Source of the DNA: Acorus gramineus
Taxonomy: Eukaryota > Streptophyta > Magnoliopsida > Acorales > Acoraceae
Length of the DNA stretch: 64,000 bases
Direction of reading: 5' to 3'
Assembly (NCBI GenBank): GCA_030737835.1
Contig: CM060855.1
Location: forward strand, 15,629,438-15,693,437
A program made the position numbers and the translations under genes. The notes under the pieces are model-generated. The model did no database searches and had not been told where the DNA came from. It was given only the letters and a program-made list of their open reading frames with translations. Below are positions 38,201 to 48,543 of the stretch, one piece after another; position 1 is the first letter of the stretch; each line of letters starts with the position of its first letter.

Positions 38201-38413
38201 CACACCTGTCCAGTTGCAACAATCTCCACCTTCAATAACCCAATCTTCAAGTGCAGTAGAGTTATAACCCACTGAATCGAGAGAGTGTTTGATGTCTAAG
38301 AGTGCCCTCCTCTCCTCTTCCACACACCCATTCACATGAAAAACAAAACAACATATGAACACACACCCAATTAGTAGTCTCACCAAAGCACCACATGATC
38401 CCCCCATACTCAC
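32203..38413 (-). CDS. Receptor-like protein with leucine-rich repeats, three exons (RLP copy 1)
   Basis: Inferred exons, in gene order: 38413-38026, 35414-35277 and 33911-32203. The GT-AG borders and phases agree (1/1), giving 744 aa. Exon 1 has a signal peptide (hydrophobic LLIGCVFICCFVF), then the LRR N-cap CVEEERRALLDIK and GGDCCNWTGVTCGN. Exons 2 and 3 hold LRRs of the LxxLDLSxNxLxGxIP type with an island-like segment before TKGRLYNFMGDPLSLMTQID. Next come the C-terminal cap NPNLCG, a membrane helix near PVIYYSFIAASYAIGFWGVI and a short cytoplasmic tail ending CIRKCVGK, with no kinase. RLPs act at the plasma membrane with SOBIR1- and BAK1-type partners in immunity or development. Intron 1 holds MITEs and a possible lost LRR exon. 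Fewer LRRs than many RLPs. The gene model is inferred, and exon skipping or pseudogene status cannot be excluded. Confidence 0.75.
34962..35195. mobile_element. MITE in RLP intron 2
   Basis: The ends AGGCTCCATTTGAAAACGAG and, on the other strand, GAAATGGGTTTGGATAG look like weak terminal inverted repeats. The interior contains complementary GCAGCTTTT/AAAGCTGC blocks. It lies in the intron between the exons ending at 35277 and starting at 33911. A distant relative may be at 56305-56535 in unit 2. Confidence 0.5.
35595..35830. mobile_element. Palindromic MITE remnant in RLP intron 1
   Basis: The sequence GGAAAAATCCAAATAACCCC at the left and the pair of AATGTGAAAAATCCTATGAAAATA / AAATCGATGATTTTTTTGCATTTTTAA arms match the core of the larger palindromic MITE at 59035-59590. 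The outer right arm is missing or replaced by the next MITE. Confidence 0.6.
35830..36150. mobile_element. Palindromic MITE in RLP intron 1
   Basis: The left part (GATCTGGTCAGTTCGATCAG...GCACAACCAATTGTTGG) pairs with the right part (CCAACAATTGGTTGTGCAG...GATCGACCTGATCAGATCCAG) over about 110 bp. The loop contains CTATTGGAT/ATCCAATAA. It has no coding content. The transcript of RLP copy 1 would carry this foldback in its intron. Confidence 0.75.
36709..36912 (-). pseudogene. Possible LRR exon relic inside RLP intron 1
   Basis: The minus-strand frame reads SGLSHNLQMIYMHSTNLNIL followed by DLLHLDIINFP, which resembles an LRR run (LQxIYxxSTNLxxLDL). Homologous but stop-interrupted DNA is at 60140-60260 in unit 2 (CCAAATGATCT...TTGACATCATTAACTT on the minus strand). 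No good splice borders were found, so it is treated as a decayed exon. Chance similarity is possible. Confidence 0.35.
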
Positions 38414-39734
38414 TAATTCTTTAACTTTGTGTTTTTTTTTATATTATTATTTATAAAGTGCATGCTCACGAACTTCTTTTTTATATACATACAATATTCC
38501 ACAAAGTCTGGTCAATTGACTTGGGATCTTTTACGTGGCGTGGATGTTGTGGTGGGAGAGAAGCAACAGAGAATAGTCCATTCAAAATCTTATCTAGAGT
38601 AGGTGAGAGTCGGGGTCGGGGGAATAACTAATGCATATATGTTTTTCATAACACAAAATACAATTTTTATAAATATTATCTATAAGTGTATTATTTATTA
38701 TGTGTGGTAACTTACAAAATAATAGAAAAACATACATTAATGCCTAACATTAATATATGTGTGTTTCTTATAATGTCATAAAATATACATTTGTTGTTTA
38801 TTTATTTATTTATTTGATTGTATGACCAATTGTTGCATCTCTAATATAGTTTGGATAACACTTTCTTCCTAATAAAATACGCTTGTTGACTCGAAGGTGT
38901 AATAGTTAAATCGATTTTAGCTAAAAAGACATGAAGATGATCCAGGGGAAGACAACAATTTAGTTCATTAGGGTAGGAAAAGAATGTTGGAAAGCAAACA
39001 TTCGATGAATTCAAGTACTTTGATGCATTTATTGTGATAAAATATTTTTAAGTATTATGCATTAACGTATATTATGTAGTGTTTTGTAAGTTACAATTTT
39101 TACCTGACATTCATAATAATGCACTTACAAATAATATTTATATAAATTACATTTTGTGTTCTGCAAGCTACATAAAATATATATGCATTTATAACGAGAA
39201 AAACTACAATTTTGTGGGATTGAGGGAATTAAGGGGAGGAGGGTAAAAAAAAAATTAAGTGTTTGCTGTAGGGGTACATAAATTTTTTTTGAAAAGGTTG
39301 GGGCACAAGAATAGGCTGCCAGGGTATTTAGGCAATTCACCCTAATTTAAAAGAAAATGGTACCTTAATTGTATCAAAAGAAATTTTTTAGAAAATGCTT
39401 ATACATAATATTTTGATTCATGTGAGACTAATCTATTAGTACTAGTTCTAGATGTTGAATTGGAGTGTCAAAAAATAATTTCTGAGTATAGCTCTTGGAT
39501 TATAAATTGGATTAAATGTAAAAAAATAAATTTTTGTGGGTATTTTTATATTTGGGGGTCTTGCCTGATGGGGGGCTACGATTACTGCCTGTACCTGGGG
39601 CAAGAGCTAGAAATGTTATTTTTACTATTATAATTGAAAGTCATTGTTTATCTTTAAACAGTGGTTTAATGTCCAGAACCATGAGAATATGATTCATATC
39701 ATTTTCATCTATGGGTATAAATAAACTATTAAAG
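38414..39734. other. RLP copy 1 upstream region
   Basis: This is the 5' flank of the RLP gene on the minus strand. AT-rich with ACATAATA-type runs, it contains no gene. At 39210-39345 lies a solitary end of a TIR element: read on the minus strand it starts GGGTGAATTGCCTAAATACC and has TACCCCTACA further in, like the ends of the element at 41756-45475. The unit 1/unit 2 junction is at 39734/39735. Confidence 0.45.
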
Positions 39735-39906
39735 ATGAAGTTTAGAAATGCTTTGAATGCTTTTCTATCTACAGTAAAATATTATGTTTTATAAAAAAAA
39801 TCAGTTCTAAATGATAAACAAGATTTCAATATCTTAGAATCTGACTTTGAACTATGTAGGAACACAACAAGACCCTTCAGAATTTCCTTCAGAATTTCTC
39901 GAAAAG

Positions 39907-40490
39907 TGATGTAACACGATCATGGACCATTCAATCAATGCTGAGGACTACCATATGGAAGATTTTGGATGATTTATATTTATTAGTATTTTAATTTTAT
40001 TTGTTAGATTTATCATATCTTTTCTGGATAATTAGGATTGGTTAATATTCAGATATCATTCAGATATAATTTTTTTTATTTTTAGTTAGAATTTGAATTT
40101 GAATTTTGAATTTAAATTCAAATTTGAATATTAGTTAGGATTAAATAAAGATGTGTTTGTTATTTTGCATATTTAGTTAATCTGTTAGGATCATAGTTTA
40201 TAGATTTAGATAATTAGTTGAGATCCTAATTTATTAAGGATTCTCTAGTCTATAAATAGGCATGCAAACCAATTGATTATTCAGTTTATTGATTATTAAA
40301 GTTTCTTTATTTCATCTACTGTATTTTGTTATCCTAGAAGGATTAACATCTACATAGAACTCTATCGTGTTTATGGTATTTTTAAGAATCAACAAACGTG
40401 TTGAAGCCCTTCGATCATCCTGGTATTCTTAAAGTAATCCGTAATCCATCCCATTTATCAGTGGAAAAGCGTGAATACTACGCTGCATCA
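39907..40490 (+). repeat. 5' LTR
   Basis: 584 bp from TGATGTAACA to CGCTGCATCA. A TATA-like box sits in TCTATAAATAGGC near 40251-40262, a plausible core promoter shared with the 3' LTR (near 41469-41480). Confidence 0.85.
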
Positions 40491-40794
40491 GTTGGTATCA
40501 GAACCTCATCAATTCATCAAAGTAATTCGTGATCCATCCCATTTATCAAAAAAAAAAATCCATCGTATTCCTTCCCATCCTTTCCGAGCAACCCCAAACA
40601 CACCAAATAATAATAATAATAAAAAAATCAATCAGCCCACCGATGCAACCTCCTCCCCCCAACCGATTACATCACTTTTTCAAATAAAAAAAAAAGGAAA
40701 AATTTCATTTAAAACCTCAAACCCAAGTTTTCATTCCATAATACCCAACCCCACATATCATTCTTTTCATTCCAGTCCACCAAAAAAAAAAAGA

Positions 40795-40825
<31 letters not shown>

Positions 40826-40909
40826 TCATCAAGAAGGCGTTCGGTTCCACGCGAGGTTCCCATTGGAGAGCCGTACACCCATGACATAAAACAACAAGTA
40901 ATTTATCGA

Positions 40910-41335
40910 ATGGATGCGGGACTTGATGCGTTAACCAATCAAATGGAGAAGATAATGGCGCTTATCCGACATCAAGAACAACCAACAACTCCACAATTTG
41001 TGGAGGAGGAGCCTATTGATGGTGATTTCGACAACCTATTCGAAGAGGCAAACCTTCCGCCTATCTTCGATGAAGAGATTGAAGAGGCGAACCTTCCATC
41101 CATCTTCGATGAAGATATTGAAATGCCGAACCTTCCACCTATATTCGATGAAGAGATTGAAGTGCCGAACCTTCTACCTATATTCGATGAGGAGATTGAA
41201 AAGACGAATCTTCCACCAATCTTTGATGAAGAAATTGAAGAAACATATATTCCACCGATCTTCGATGAAGAGATGGAGGAGTCCGAACCCAAGAAATCAG
41301 CTCAAATATTTGACCCCGTTCAATTCACACAATAA
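40910..41335 (+). CDS. ORF with six 13-aa acidic repeats in the LTR element
   Basis: 141 aa starting MDAGLDALTNQMEKIMALIR, a segment of coiled-coil-like texture that resembles the start of plant retrotransposon gag-type proteins. Then six consecutive 13-residue repeats of the form NLPPIFDEEIExx (39-bp DNA units, 41051-41284), then a short tail. No zinc knuckle and no enzyme domain. The DNA repeats differ mostly at synonymous or conservative positions, which may reflect past selection or recent expansion. The function is unknown; an eroded gag derivative is the most likely origin. Confidence 0.5.
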   Translation: MDAGLDALTNQMEKIMALIRHQEQPTTPQFVEEEPIDGDFDNLFEEANLPPIFDEEIEEANLPSIFDEDIEMPNLPPIFDEEIEVPNLLPIFDEEIEKTNLPPIFDEEIEETYIPPIFDEEMEESEPKKSAQIFDPVQFTQ

Positions 41336-41411
41336 GCATTTCACACGTGCAACCATCATTTTGAGGATCCATTCTCTTCCGAAATCATGGTTACAACTCC
41401 TCGATTACCTA

Positions 41412-41735
41412 CATAGTTTATAGATTTAGATAATTAGTTGATATCTAATTTGTTAAGGATTCTCTAGTCTATAAATAGGCATGTAAACCAATTGATTATT
41501 CAGTTTATTGATGATTAAAGTTTCTTTATTTCATCTACTGTATTTTGTTATCCTAGGAGGATTAATATCTACATAGAATTCCATCATGTTTTTGGTATTC
41601 TTAGGAATCAACAGACGCGTTGAAGTCTTTCGTCCTGGTATTCTTAGGAATCAACAACGTCGCAGGAGCCTGCAGATCTCGCATCCCTGAAGGTTGATCG
41701 GGTCAGTAGAAGAGCGTGGTCATCACGCTGCATCA
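41412..41735 (+). repeat. 3' LTR, truncated at its left end
   Basis: Matches the 5' LTR from its position 40195 on (CATAGTTTATAGATTTAGA...), with scattered differences and an inserted GTCGCAGGAGCCTGCAG-type segment near 41660. Ends in ACGCTGCATCA followed by the target duplication aaaag. Confidence 0.8.
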
Positions 41736-41755
41736 AAAAGCCTTATTTTTATTTA

Positions 41756-44700
41756 GGGGGAATTGTTCAAATACCCCTGGACCAACCCCCTTATTTTTTC
41801 TGTGTCCCTGGACTTTGAATAATTTTTTTTTACCCCTGCAGAGCTGTCCCCTTTTTCTTTTATCCCTGTTTTTTCTTAATACTAGTAATACCCCCTCATA
41901 TAAGACAAATAAAAATGATATTCCCTTTCTTTTTCTTCTTCTTCTCCAAACCATCACTTTCTCTTCTTCTTCCCCAAATGATTTCTTCTTCTTCCTCGGA
42001 TGAGTTCGTTTCGATCTGTCGATGCTTATGAAATAATGGGTTATATCCAAAGAAAAAAAAGGAGAGAAGCTTGAGATGAATTGATACATTGGAAAGAGAA
42101 CAACAAACCTATCAAAAAACAAGGATCAAAGGAAGACTTTTATTACTGTTTAGGTATTTTTGCTCTTCTAAAGAATGGGGTCTATTGAAAGCTTCAAGGA
42201 TACCAAAAGAACCATTTAATCTGAGTGTTGGGATGTTTAGAGAAGGTTCGTTGTTTGATCCGAATCCGAGGCCCCCACGAGAGACTAACTGTGATTGGGT
42301 ATGTTGAGGAAGCTCTTGTGGGATAGAGAGAAGGTCAGCCAGTTATTCATTTAAAGACTTTTGACAAAGATAGATATCATACATAATATATGTAATTTCT
42401 ATCGTCATACAATTTTATCATAGTTTCATGTAAATTGATATGTTAATTCTGTGTGTTTACTCTTATATTTTGTAACTTATGCTATGTTTTTTGTAAGTAC
42501 ATCTGGACCTGAAGCGGATCTCATTCACGTGAATGACTCACAAGAAGGTGATAATGAAAACGCAGTCGAGCAATCAAATGCTCGGGAATCGGTGAACATC
42601 CAAATAACTTAATTTAATAAAGCTCATAGCCTCATTAGACAATCTGGTCAAATATTTTGCAATGTGGATCACTTCGGCGCATAGGATATGAGAATCCAAC
42701 TTAGAGAATGTTAGTTACATCAATATATGTTAATTACATATACAAAAACATTATATGTTAATTAGATCAATATATTTATGATTTACAATAACTATCAAAT
42801 GTACTTACATAAAGAGTTACAGAAAAACAAAACTACAACATGATACATACAGATATGATATGCATAGTTACAGATACTTAATTCTTACCTAGAGATAGCA
42901 TTTAGTGTGCACAATGATGGTTAAACACAAAATGATTATACACACAATCCAAAGTGTATTTACAATAGATACAAGAACAGTAAGTCATGTAAAAAAAGAA
43001 ACGATAAAAAACAGTACTTAACATCCAGTAAATTTTAAACATGTCCAACAGATTATAGAATTGGATACGTTTTTCAAGGAGGAATAGATGGTATGTGTTG
43101 GGTTTGATCATAGTCAACGTGTAGCATCTATGGTTGACCTTCTCTGTGTAAAATATATGCAAATCATATTAATACAAAAATGTAATGTCCAATCATAAAA
43201 ATGTAATTACGATTTACAGAATTTTACTCATAAATTATAGAAATACTATTTACAGAACAGAAGCTACCATATACATAATATAAAATATCATTTACATAAT
43301 TGAAACTACCATTTACAAAATAGAAAGAATCTAATTACAAAGACCAGTAAGAAACTAACATTACATATCTAATGTAACAACTACAACATAACTAACAATG
43401 CTCGATGTAACAACTACAACATAACTATAATATATATAACATAACTAACTAGGACTATTTAATGATGATTAATTTGAGCTCCAATAATACTAGAATAATC
43501 ATGTATCAAGTGGTTCTAAAGGGCACAATTGCAACACGAAAGAGTTTTTCAGGGGTATAGATGCAATTAGCTTTTTAAAGAGAGTATAACATAAAATACC
43601 ATATTTAACAGGAGTATAAATAAAGATAGCTTAGAATTATTCTTATGTCTCTTCCATGAATGAATTCATGATCACATAAACATTATGAGTTGCATGCTCT
43701 ACTTTGAGGAAATGGAATTGTTTAGAGTAGCAGATGAGGGGGCTTTTGCCTTCCATCCTCTCCCATCAAAAAATCCTTGAAACTTTACCATAGGTTGAGA
43801 GCTTTCGTAGTCTGGTGTGCTCATAGAAACACACAATGATACATATAGAAAGTATACACATAGCTATATAATCTTTGATACTTCTACGAGATGCCCCTCA
43901 CAGTGGATGTCTAGCATATCCAGCAATAATAGAATTGAGTCTTTGCAATGAGGGACATAAGATGTCTGACCATGGCCAATTACAGAAATTATACAAATAG
44001 TTACAGGTATTTCATAATTACCTACAGAGAGCATTTAACATACACAAATATGTTTAAACATAAATAGTTACAAATATATTCTCAGTGTCATTACAATAAA
44101 TTCATGAACTGTAAGTTTTGTCATTATCACATGGAAGTGTATTCAACGTCCACAAAATGAATTGATATGACATAGTTATACATATTTTCTCAAAGTGTCA
44201 TTAAAATAGATACATCAATTGTTTGAATTATAACGCTGTCTTCATATCCTAATGAAATCAGTTGTTGTCTCCCCTCTGATCCTCTTCATGTCCTCTTAGA
44301 TGAAATCGAACTCACTAAAGGCCTTCAAACTAGGCATCCAACGTACTCCATAAGGAAGAACGCGCTGTTCAATCTATATAAAGATGCAACGATCAGTCAA
44401 CCACCTAAACAATATTAAAGAAACTACAACATCACATAAATAATTGTAAAAACTACTAATGGAATTAAACAAAGGACATACAACTTTACAAAAATATAAT
44501 GTCCAATAACAGCAATGTATTACAATTTACATATATGTAAATTCCTAATTACAAAAACTTTATAAACAATTACAGAATGTATACCAATATAACAATTACA
44601 ACAAAATAACTACCAATGTAATGCCCAATAATAACATAAACTACCATTTATAGAACAAAAATGTAATATCATCCATCATTTGCATAACAACTATAACAGA

Positions 44701-45475
44701 AACTACAAAAATTATTATCTACTGAACAGAAATGTAATATCATTTATGTATTTAAACTAAGGACATACAACATTATAGAAATGTAATAATGAATTATAGA
44801 AATGTATTATCAATCTACAAATATGTAAATGACCAATTACAAAATTTTTATAAGCAATTACAGAATTAACAAGTACAATAAATAATTTTAAATTTAAGGT
44901 AAACCAAACAAACATCAAAACCTAATATTTAAATTAACCTGATCAAGAAGAACCCAAAAGTGAAATTCATCTGAAACAATGGGAGATGAGAGAGAATCTG
45001 CAGCAGTAGAAGAAGAAAAAAAAAGAAGAGAAGAAGAAAAGAAGAGAAGAAGAAGAATATGCGGAGGACCTTCAGATGCAGCAGCTGAGATCCAAAACAG
45101 TTGAGATCGAGCTTTGAAGATCGAATCTAACCATCTATAGACGTTCACCATAAAGGGCAAGATCTTGCTCGGCCTCTCCCACTACATGAACGTCTCTGAT
45201 TGCTTCTGGCAGGCCTTTAACAAAGGTGATGATGGCAGCGACAAGGCGGTCGACGGAGTATCAGGTGAGACAGATAGTGATTTGGGGAGAGAGGGTTTTG
45301 GGGGGGGGGGGGGATAAAGTAGAGAGGGTAGTTTAGGTAGTGAAAGGTGATGTGGCAAGGGTGAGGGGTACAAAAAAAAGGGGACAGCTTTGCAGGGGTA
45401 AAAAAAAAATTCTACAAAGTCAGGGGGTATGGAAATAATGGGAGGCTTGGTCCAGGGGTATTTGGACAATTCCCC
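41756..45475. mobile_element. 3.7-kb non-autonomous TIR element (MULE-like) with long TIRs
   Basis: Flanked by the perfect 10-bp repeat tttttattta (41746-41755 and 45476-45485), 9 or 10 bp depending on one terminal G. The terminal inverted repeats exceed 100 bp: from GGGGGAATTGTTCAAATACC through TACCCCTGCAGAGCTGTCCC at the left, and its mirror at the right. The interior is AT-rich with many ATTACAGAAATGTAAT-type motifs (about 42700-44880) and a few GC-richer coding-like bits (42230-42310, 42505-42610, 45100-45250). No transposase was found. It sits 20 bp from the end of the LTR element. Unit 1 has the unfilled site near 16825-16840. Confidence 0.8.
42700..44880. repeat. Field of TTACAnnnnTGTAAT-type short repeats
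   Basis: Within the 3.7-kb element, motifs like ACAAAAATGTAATGTCCAAT, ATTTACAGAA and AACTACAACATAACTA recur dozens of times, often as small palindromes around ATTACA/TGTAAT. They are irregularly spaced, unlike a clean tandem array. No coding sequence is supported. Confidence 0.5.
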
Positions 45476-47694
45476 TTTTTATTTATCATGGATTTGCTTT
45501 CACTCTCTGAAAATATGCACAACATTTACTAGAGATTTTATGTATCTATGGTTTTTTGGTCATAAAAAAATTCTAGACCTCCCTGAGATTATCTGTTTGG
45601 CTTTATTCGTCAACGCGATTATAGTTCAATTAGTAAACAAAGCTAGCCATAGCATATCTTTAATTAATCAAATGGTTTCATATACCACATAATAATATTA
45701 AAACATCCCTTGTTTGTTGGTGGGGGAGTGTTTTTGAGTTCTTCCTTTGGCTTGCAAACACACACCAACATAAAATATAACCAACAGTGATATATACCAT
45801 TAATATATTAAGGTACATAGACATGAGGTACATATATATTTGATCATGTAGCCTGCCTTCTTTTTGGCATACCTATGCATTTTCCCTTCTGCATGCATGG
45901 TTTTCAACTTCTTGTTACTTATTATATATAAATGGATTTGTTTGTATTTGCTTCAAACTAAGCTCATTGGTTGCTTCACATAAAAATTTATCATCACGTC
46001 ATTTCTTGTTGGTTCCCTTGGGACAATTAGGCCCCAAATGCACATAAAATATATCACATGTTAGGTTTGATACGCTGGTCGTTCATGCAGTCTCTCATTT
46101 ATAATGACTCTACTGCATGAGAATATATATCTACATAAAAAAAATATAAAAAAATAACATTCAATTCATTTGATTATATATTTCATTTTTGTAAAAATAT
46201 ATCATTCATCAGGCAATTATATATTTAAGAAATATTCAAAATCTGTCGGGACTCCAAAACAAACTACAAAATGATTCAGTGTAACATTTTCCCGTTAGTT
46301 TATGTTCACATTTTTTTGGGTGTTTTTATGAAGATCCTTTTGTATTATGGGGGTGACTCATTTGTACCATCTAAAGAACAACTGAGATCATTGATCAAAG
46401 AATGATGTTAGAGACTACTTTAAATGCATGCTTGCATGCAATTTCCACATCTTGGTTTAGCTAAACATCTAATTTCATAAAAATGAAATATTGTATGTAC
46501 TCTCTTACACATTTATCTAGTGGAACGTATATACATCAATAGTACAATGGGTTATATTTTATGGACTATATGTGATTAAATAAATGATAGTAAGTCCAAT
46601 TTGCATCCTGAGTTAGGTGACGTAAATAGGATTCATTTTAGAGTGATTTGTAAGCAATCAATATTACTAGGTTTTGTAAATTAATAGTGTTTTTTTATTT
46701 TATTTGAAGATTGATACTCACACACACATTAGGCCATAGAAGGGAATTTATTTTGAATTTCGTACCTGACCAAGACCCTTCACAATTTTTCAAAAAAGCC
46801 ATCATAGCTTAAATTTTCCCAATATTATAATATTTTTACTTCATCCAATGTAACATTTTTAGTCTAAATAATTAAACTGTGACACCTACATTTCAAGCTT
46901 ATTTTCCTATTCCATTATGATTCCATTTGTAAACAAAGCTAGTCATAAATATTTCTTTAATCAAATTGTCTCTTCCTTTGTCTTGCAAACACCCACCAAC
47001 ATAAAACATCACCAATAACTTAGCCAGCGACAGTGATTGGTCATGTAGCTTTCATTTCCCTTTTCTTTCATGTCCATGGATTTTTCCTTCAACATGGTTT
47101 TAAGCTCTTGTTAATTAGTGTAAAAGGTCTTGTTTGTATTTGCTTCAAACAAAGAGCTCTCATTGGTTCGATCACATAAAAAGTATCTATCATGACATTT
47201 CTTTGTTGGTTCCCTGTGCACAAATATGCATGCCCCCAAATGTCCATTGATACTTCCCTAATGTGCCTCTTATGTGAGATTGAGTCAATAAGAATAACTT
47301 GATCTTAGCAAGGACTGCTGAGAGGATTTGGTCTCTTTGGTTTCCAAATTATAGCAAAATTTGAAATGAATGTTTCTTTGGGCAATGGAGTTTGACTCTT
47401 AAAAGACATAATTTAGGAAACTCATTGAACCACCTATTGCTAGGTTCACTTGGAGGTTTTGAATTCAAATTTTTTCGTGTTATAGAAGAAGATTAAAAAA
47501 AAAACACTAAAAATAAAGATGATTGAGAATACAGTGCATCCCGTGTAGTATAACATGCTCACACATCTATTTTATCTCACGATGAATTCACGCTTTCAAA
47601 ATATATCCTGTATAGTATAACACATCTTTTTATCTCTTGATGAATTCACGCTTTCAAAATATGTGTTATTGTGTAAGAGCTATATTCATACATA

Positions 47695-47935
47695 GGCTGT
47701 GTTTAGTTACATGACATACATTGTTAGTGAAATAACAATGTATGTCTGCATTAGAGGTATTGTATATTTTGAAATAACAATGTTGTGAAATAACAATGAA
47801 ATAACAATGCTGTGAAATAATAGTGAAATAACAATACTGTATATATTTTGAAATAACAATGAATTAACATTGGTAGTGAAATAACAATGAAATAACAATG
47901 CTGTGAAATAACAATGTTCTGTATATTTCATTTTA
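47695..47935. repeat. Clustered GAAATAACAATG repeats in unit 2
   Basis: The 12-mer GAAATAACAATG occurs about eight times between 47728 and 47925, mixed with TGTATATTTTG spacers. The block begins GGCTGTGTTTAGTTACATGA, a typical transposon-end texture, and is absent from the matching place in unit 1 (about 24735), so it is probably a small insertion. Limits are approximate. Confidence 0.6.
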
Positions 47936-48543
47936 CATGTGGGTATATAAAATTTACAGGAATATATGTGTACTTTATTTTTTTGTTAAGGCACATGTAT
48001 GACATGAAGTTTACACTTCTATAAAAAATAAAAAAAATCAAAGCAAGCAAGTACTGCATGCAAGGTTGCTGACGAGGATATCCATAACATTAACCATATT
48101 GAAGTGATGGTTGTTTTATAGTCTAATAGATAATATTCCGTACAACTCCAGTTGTGATCTTATGTGCAATCCTCACATGATTGATTTTTTTAAAAATATA
48201 TGCTTCACATTAATTATCATCATAAAATACAATACATGTTCCAATGCTTTGTATAAGCCCTTGCAGAAAAGGAATTACATGTTTCGCCTAATGGAACATA
48301 TATCATCTTTAGGATACGAGAAGTCATGTGAGACTTTTAATAAAGAGTACTGCATCTATTTGGTAGACGGGCGTGTTCCACATTGTTTTTTTTTTTTTTG
48401 TTTCCTGGGTAATTTAGAACTTAGTATTGAAATATAGAGAAATGTACAAAATTACATAGAAGAGGCAAGAGAGCCAGACTGAGAAATTGCCTGAACTATC
48501 ATGAGATTACATCATACGAGGGCAGAGTTAGAGGGGAGGATTC

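Larger units (their letters stand above)
16475..39734. repeat. Segmental tandem duplication, unit 1
   Basis: Blocks of this region recur in the same order and orientation from 39735 onward. Examples are 16475-16640 with 39735-39900, 16835-19690 with 45476-47395, 20240-20360 with 47400-47500, 24985-25530 with 47975-48385 and 54198-54390, 27650-27860 with 54390-54600, 32020-33911 with 56690-58568, 33970-34080 with 59605-59705, and 35270-36260 with 60385-60890. The interruptions are transposons private to one unit. The unit is about 23 kb and ends with an RLP gene on the minus strand. The left edge is sharp: no similarity was seen upstream of 16475 and 39735. Confidence 0.85.
39907..41735 (+). 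mobile_element. Short non-autonomous LTR retrotransposon (TRIM/LARD-like)
   Basis: Flanked by the perfect 5-bp target duplication aaaag (39902-39906 and 41736-41740). The 5' LTR is 39907-40490 and begins TGATG, ends CATCA. The primer-binding site TTGGTATCAGAACC (40492-40505) resembles the initiator-methionine tRNA type. The 3' LTR-like copy is 41412-41735, ends ACGCTGCATCA, and lacks about 290 bp of the LTR start, so the polypurine tract and U3 start were lost. The internal region has no reverse transcriptase, integrase or protease, only the ORF at 40910-41335. It is defective and would need enzymes from another element. Inserted in unit 2 only. Confidence 0.85.

Noticed and set aside
40471-40884. 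137-aa frame in the LTR element leader
   Set aside because: Spans the LTR end, the primer-binding site and a GA microsatellite; low-complexity K/R/N-rich translation.
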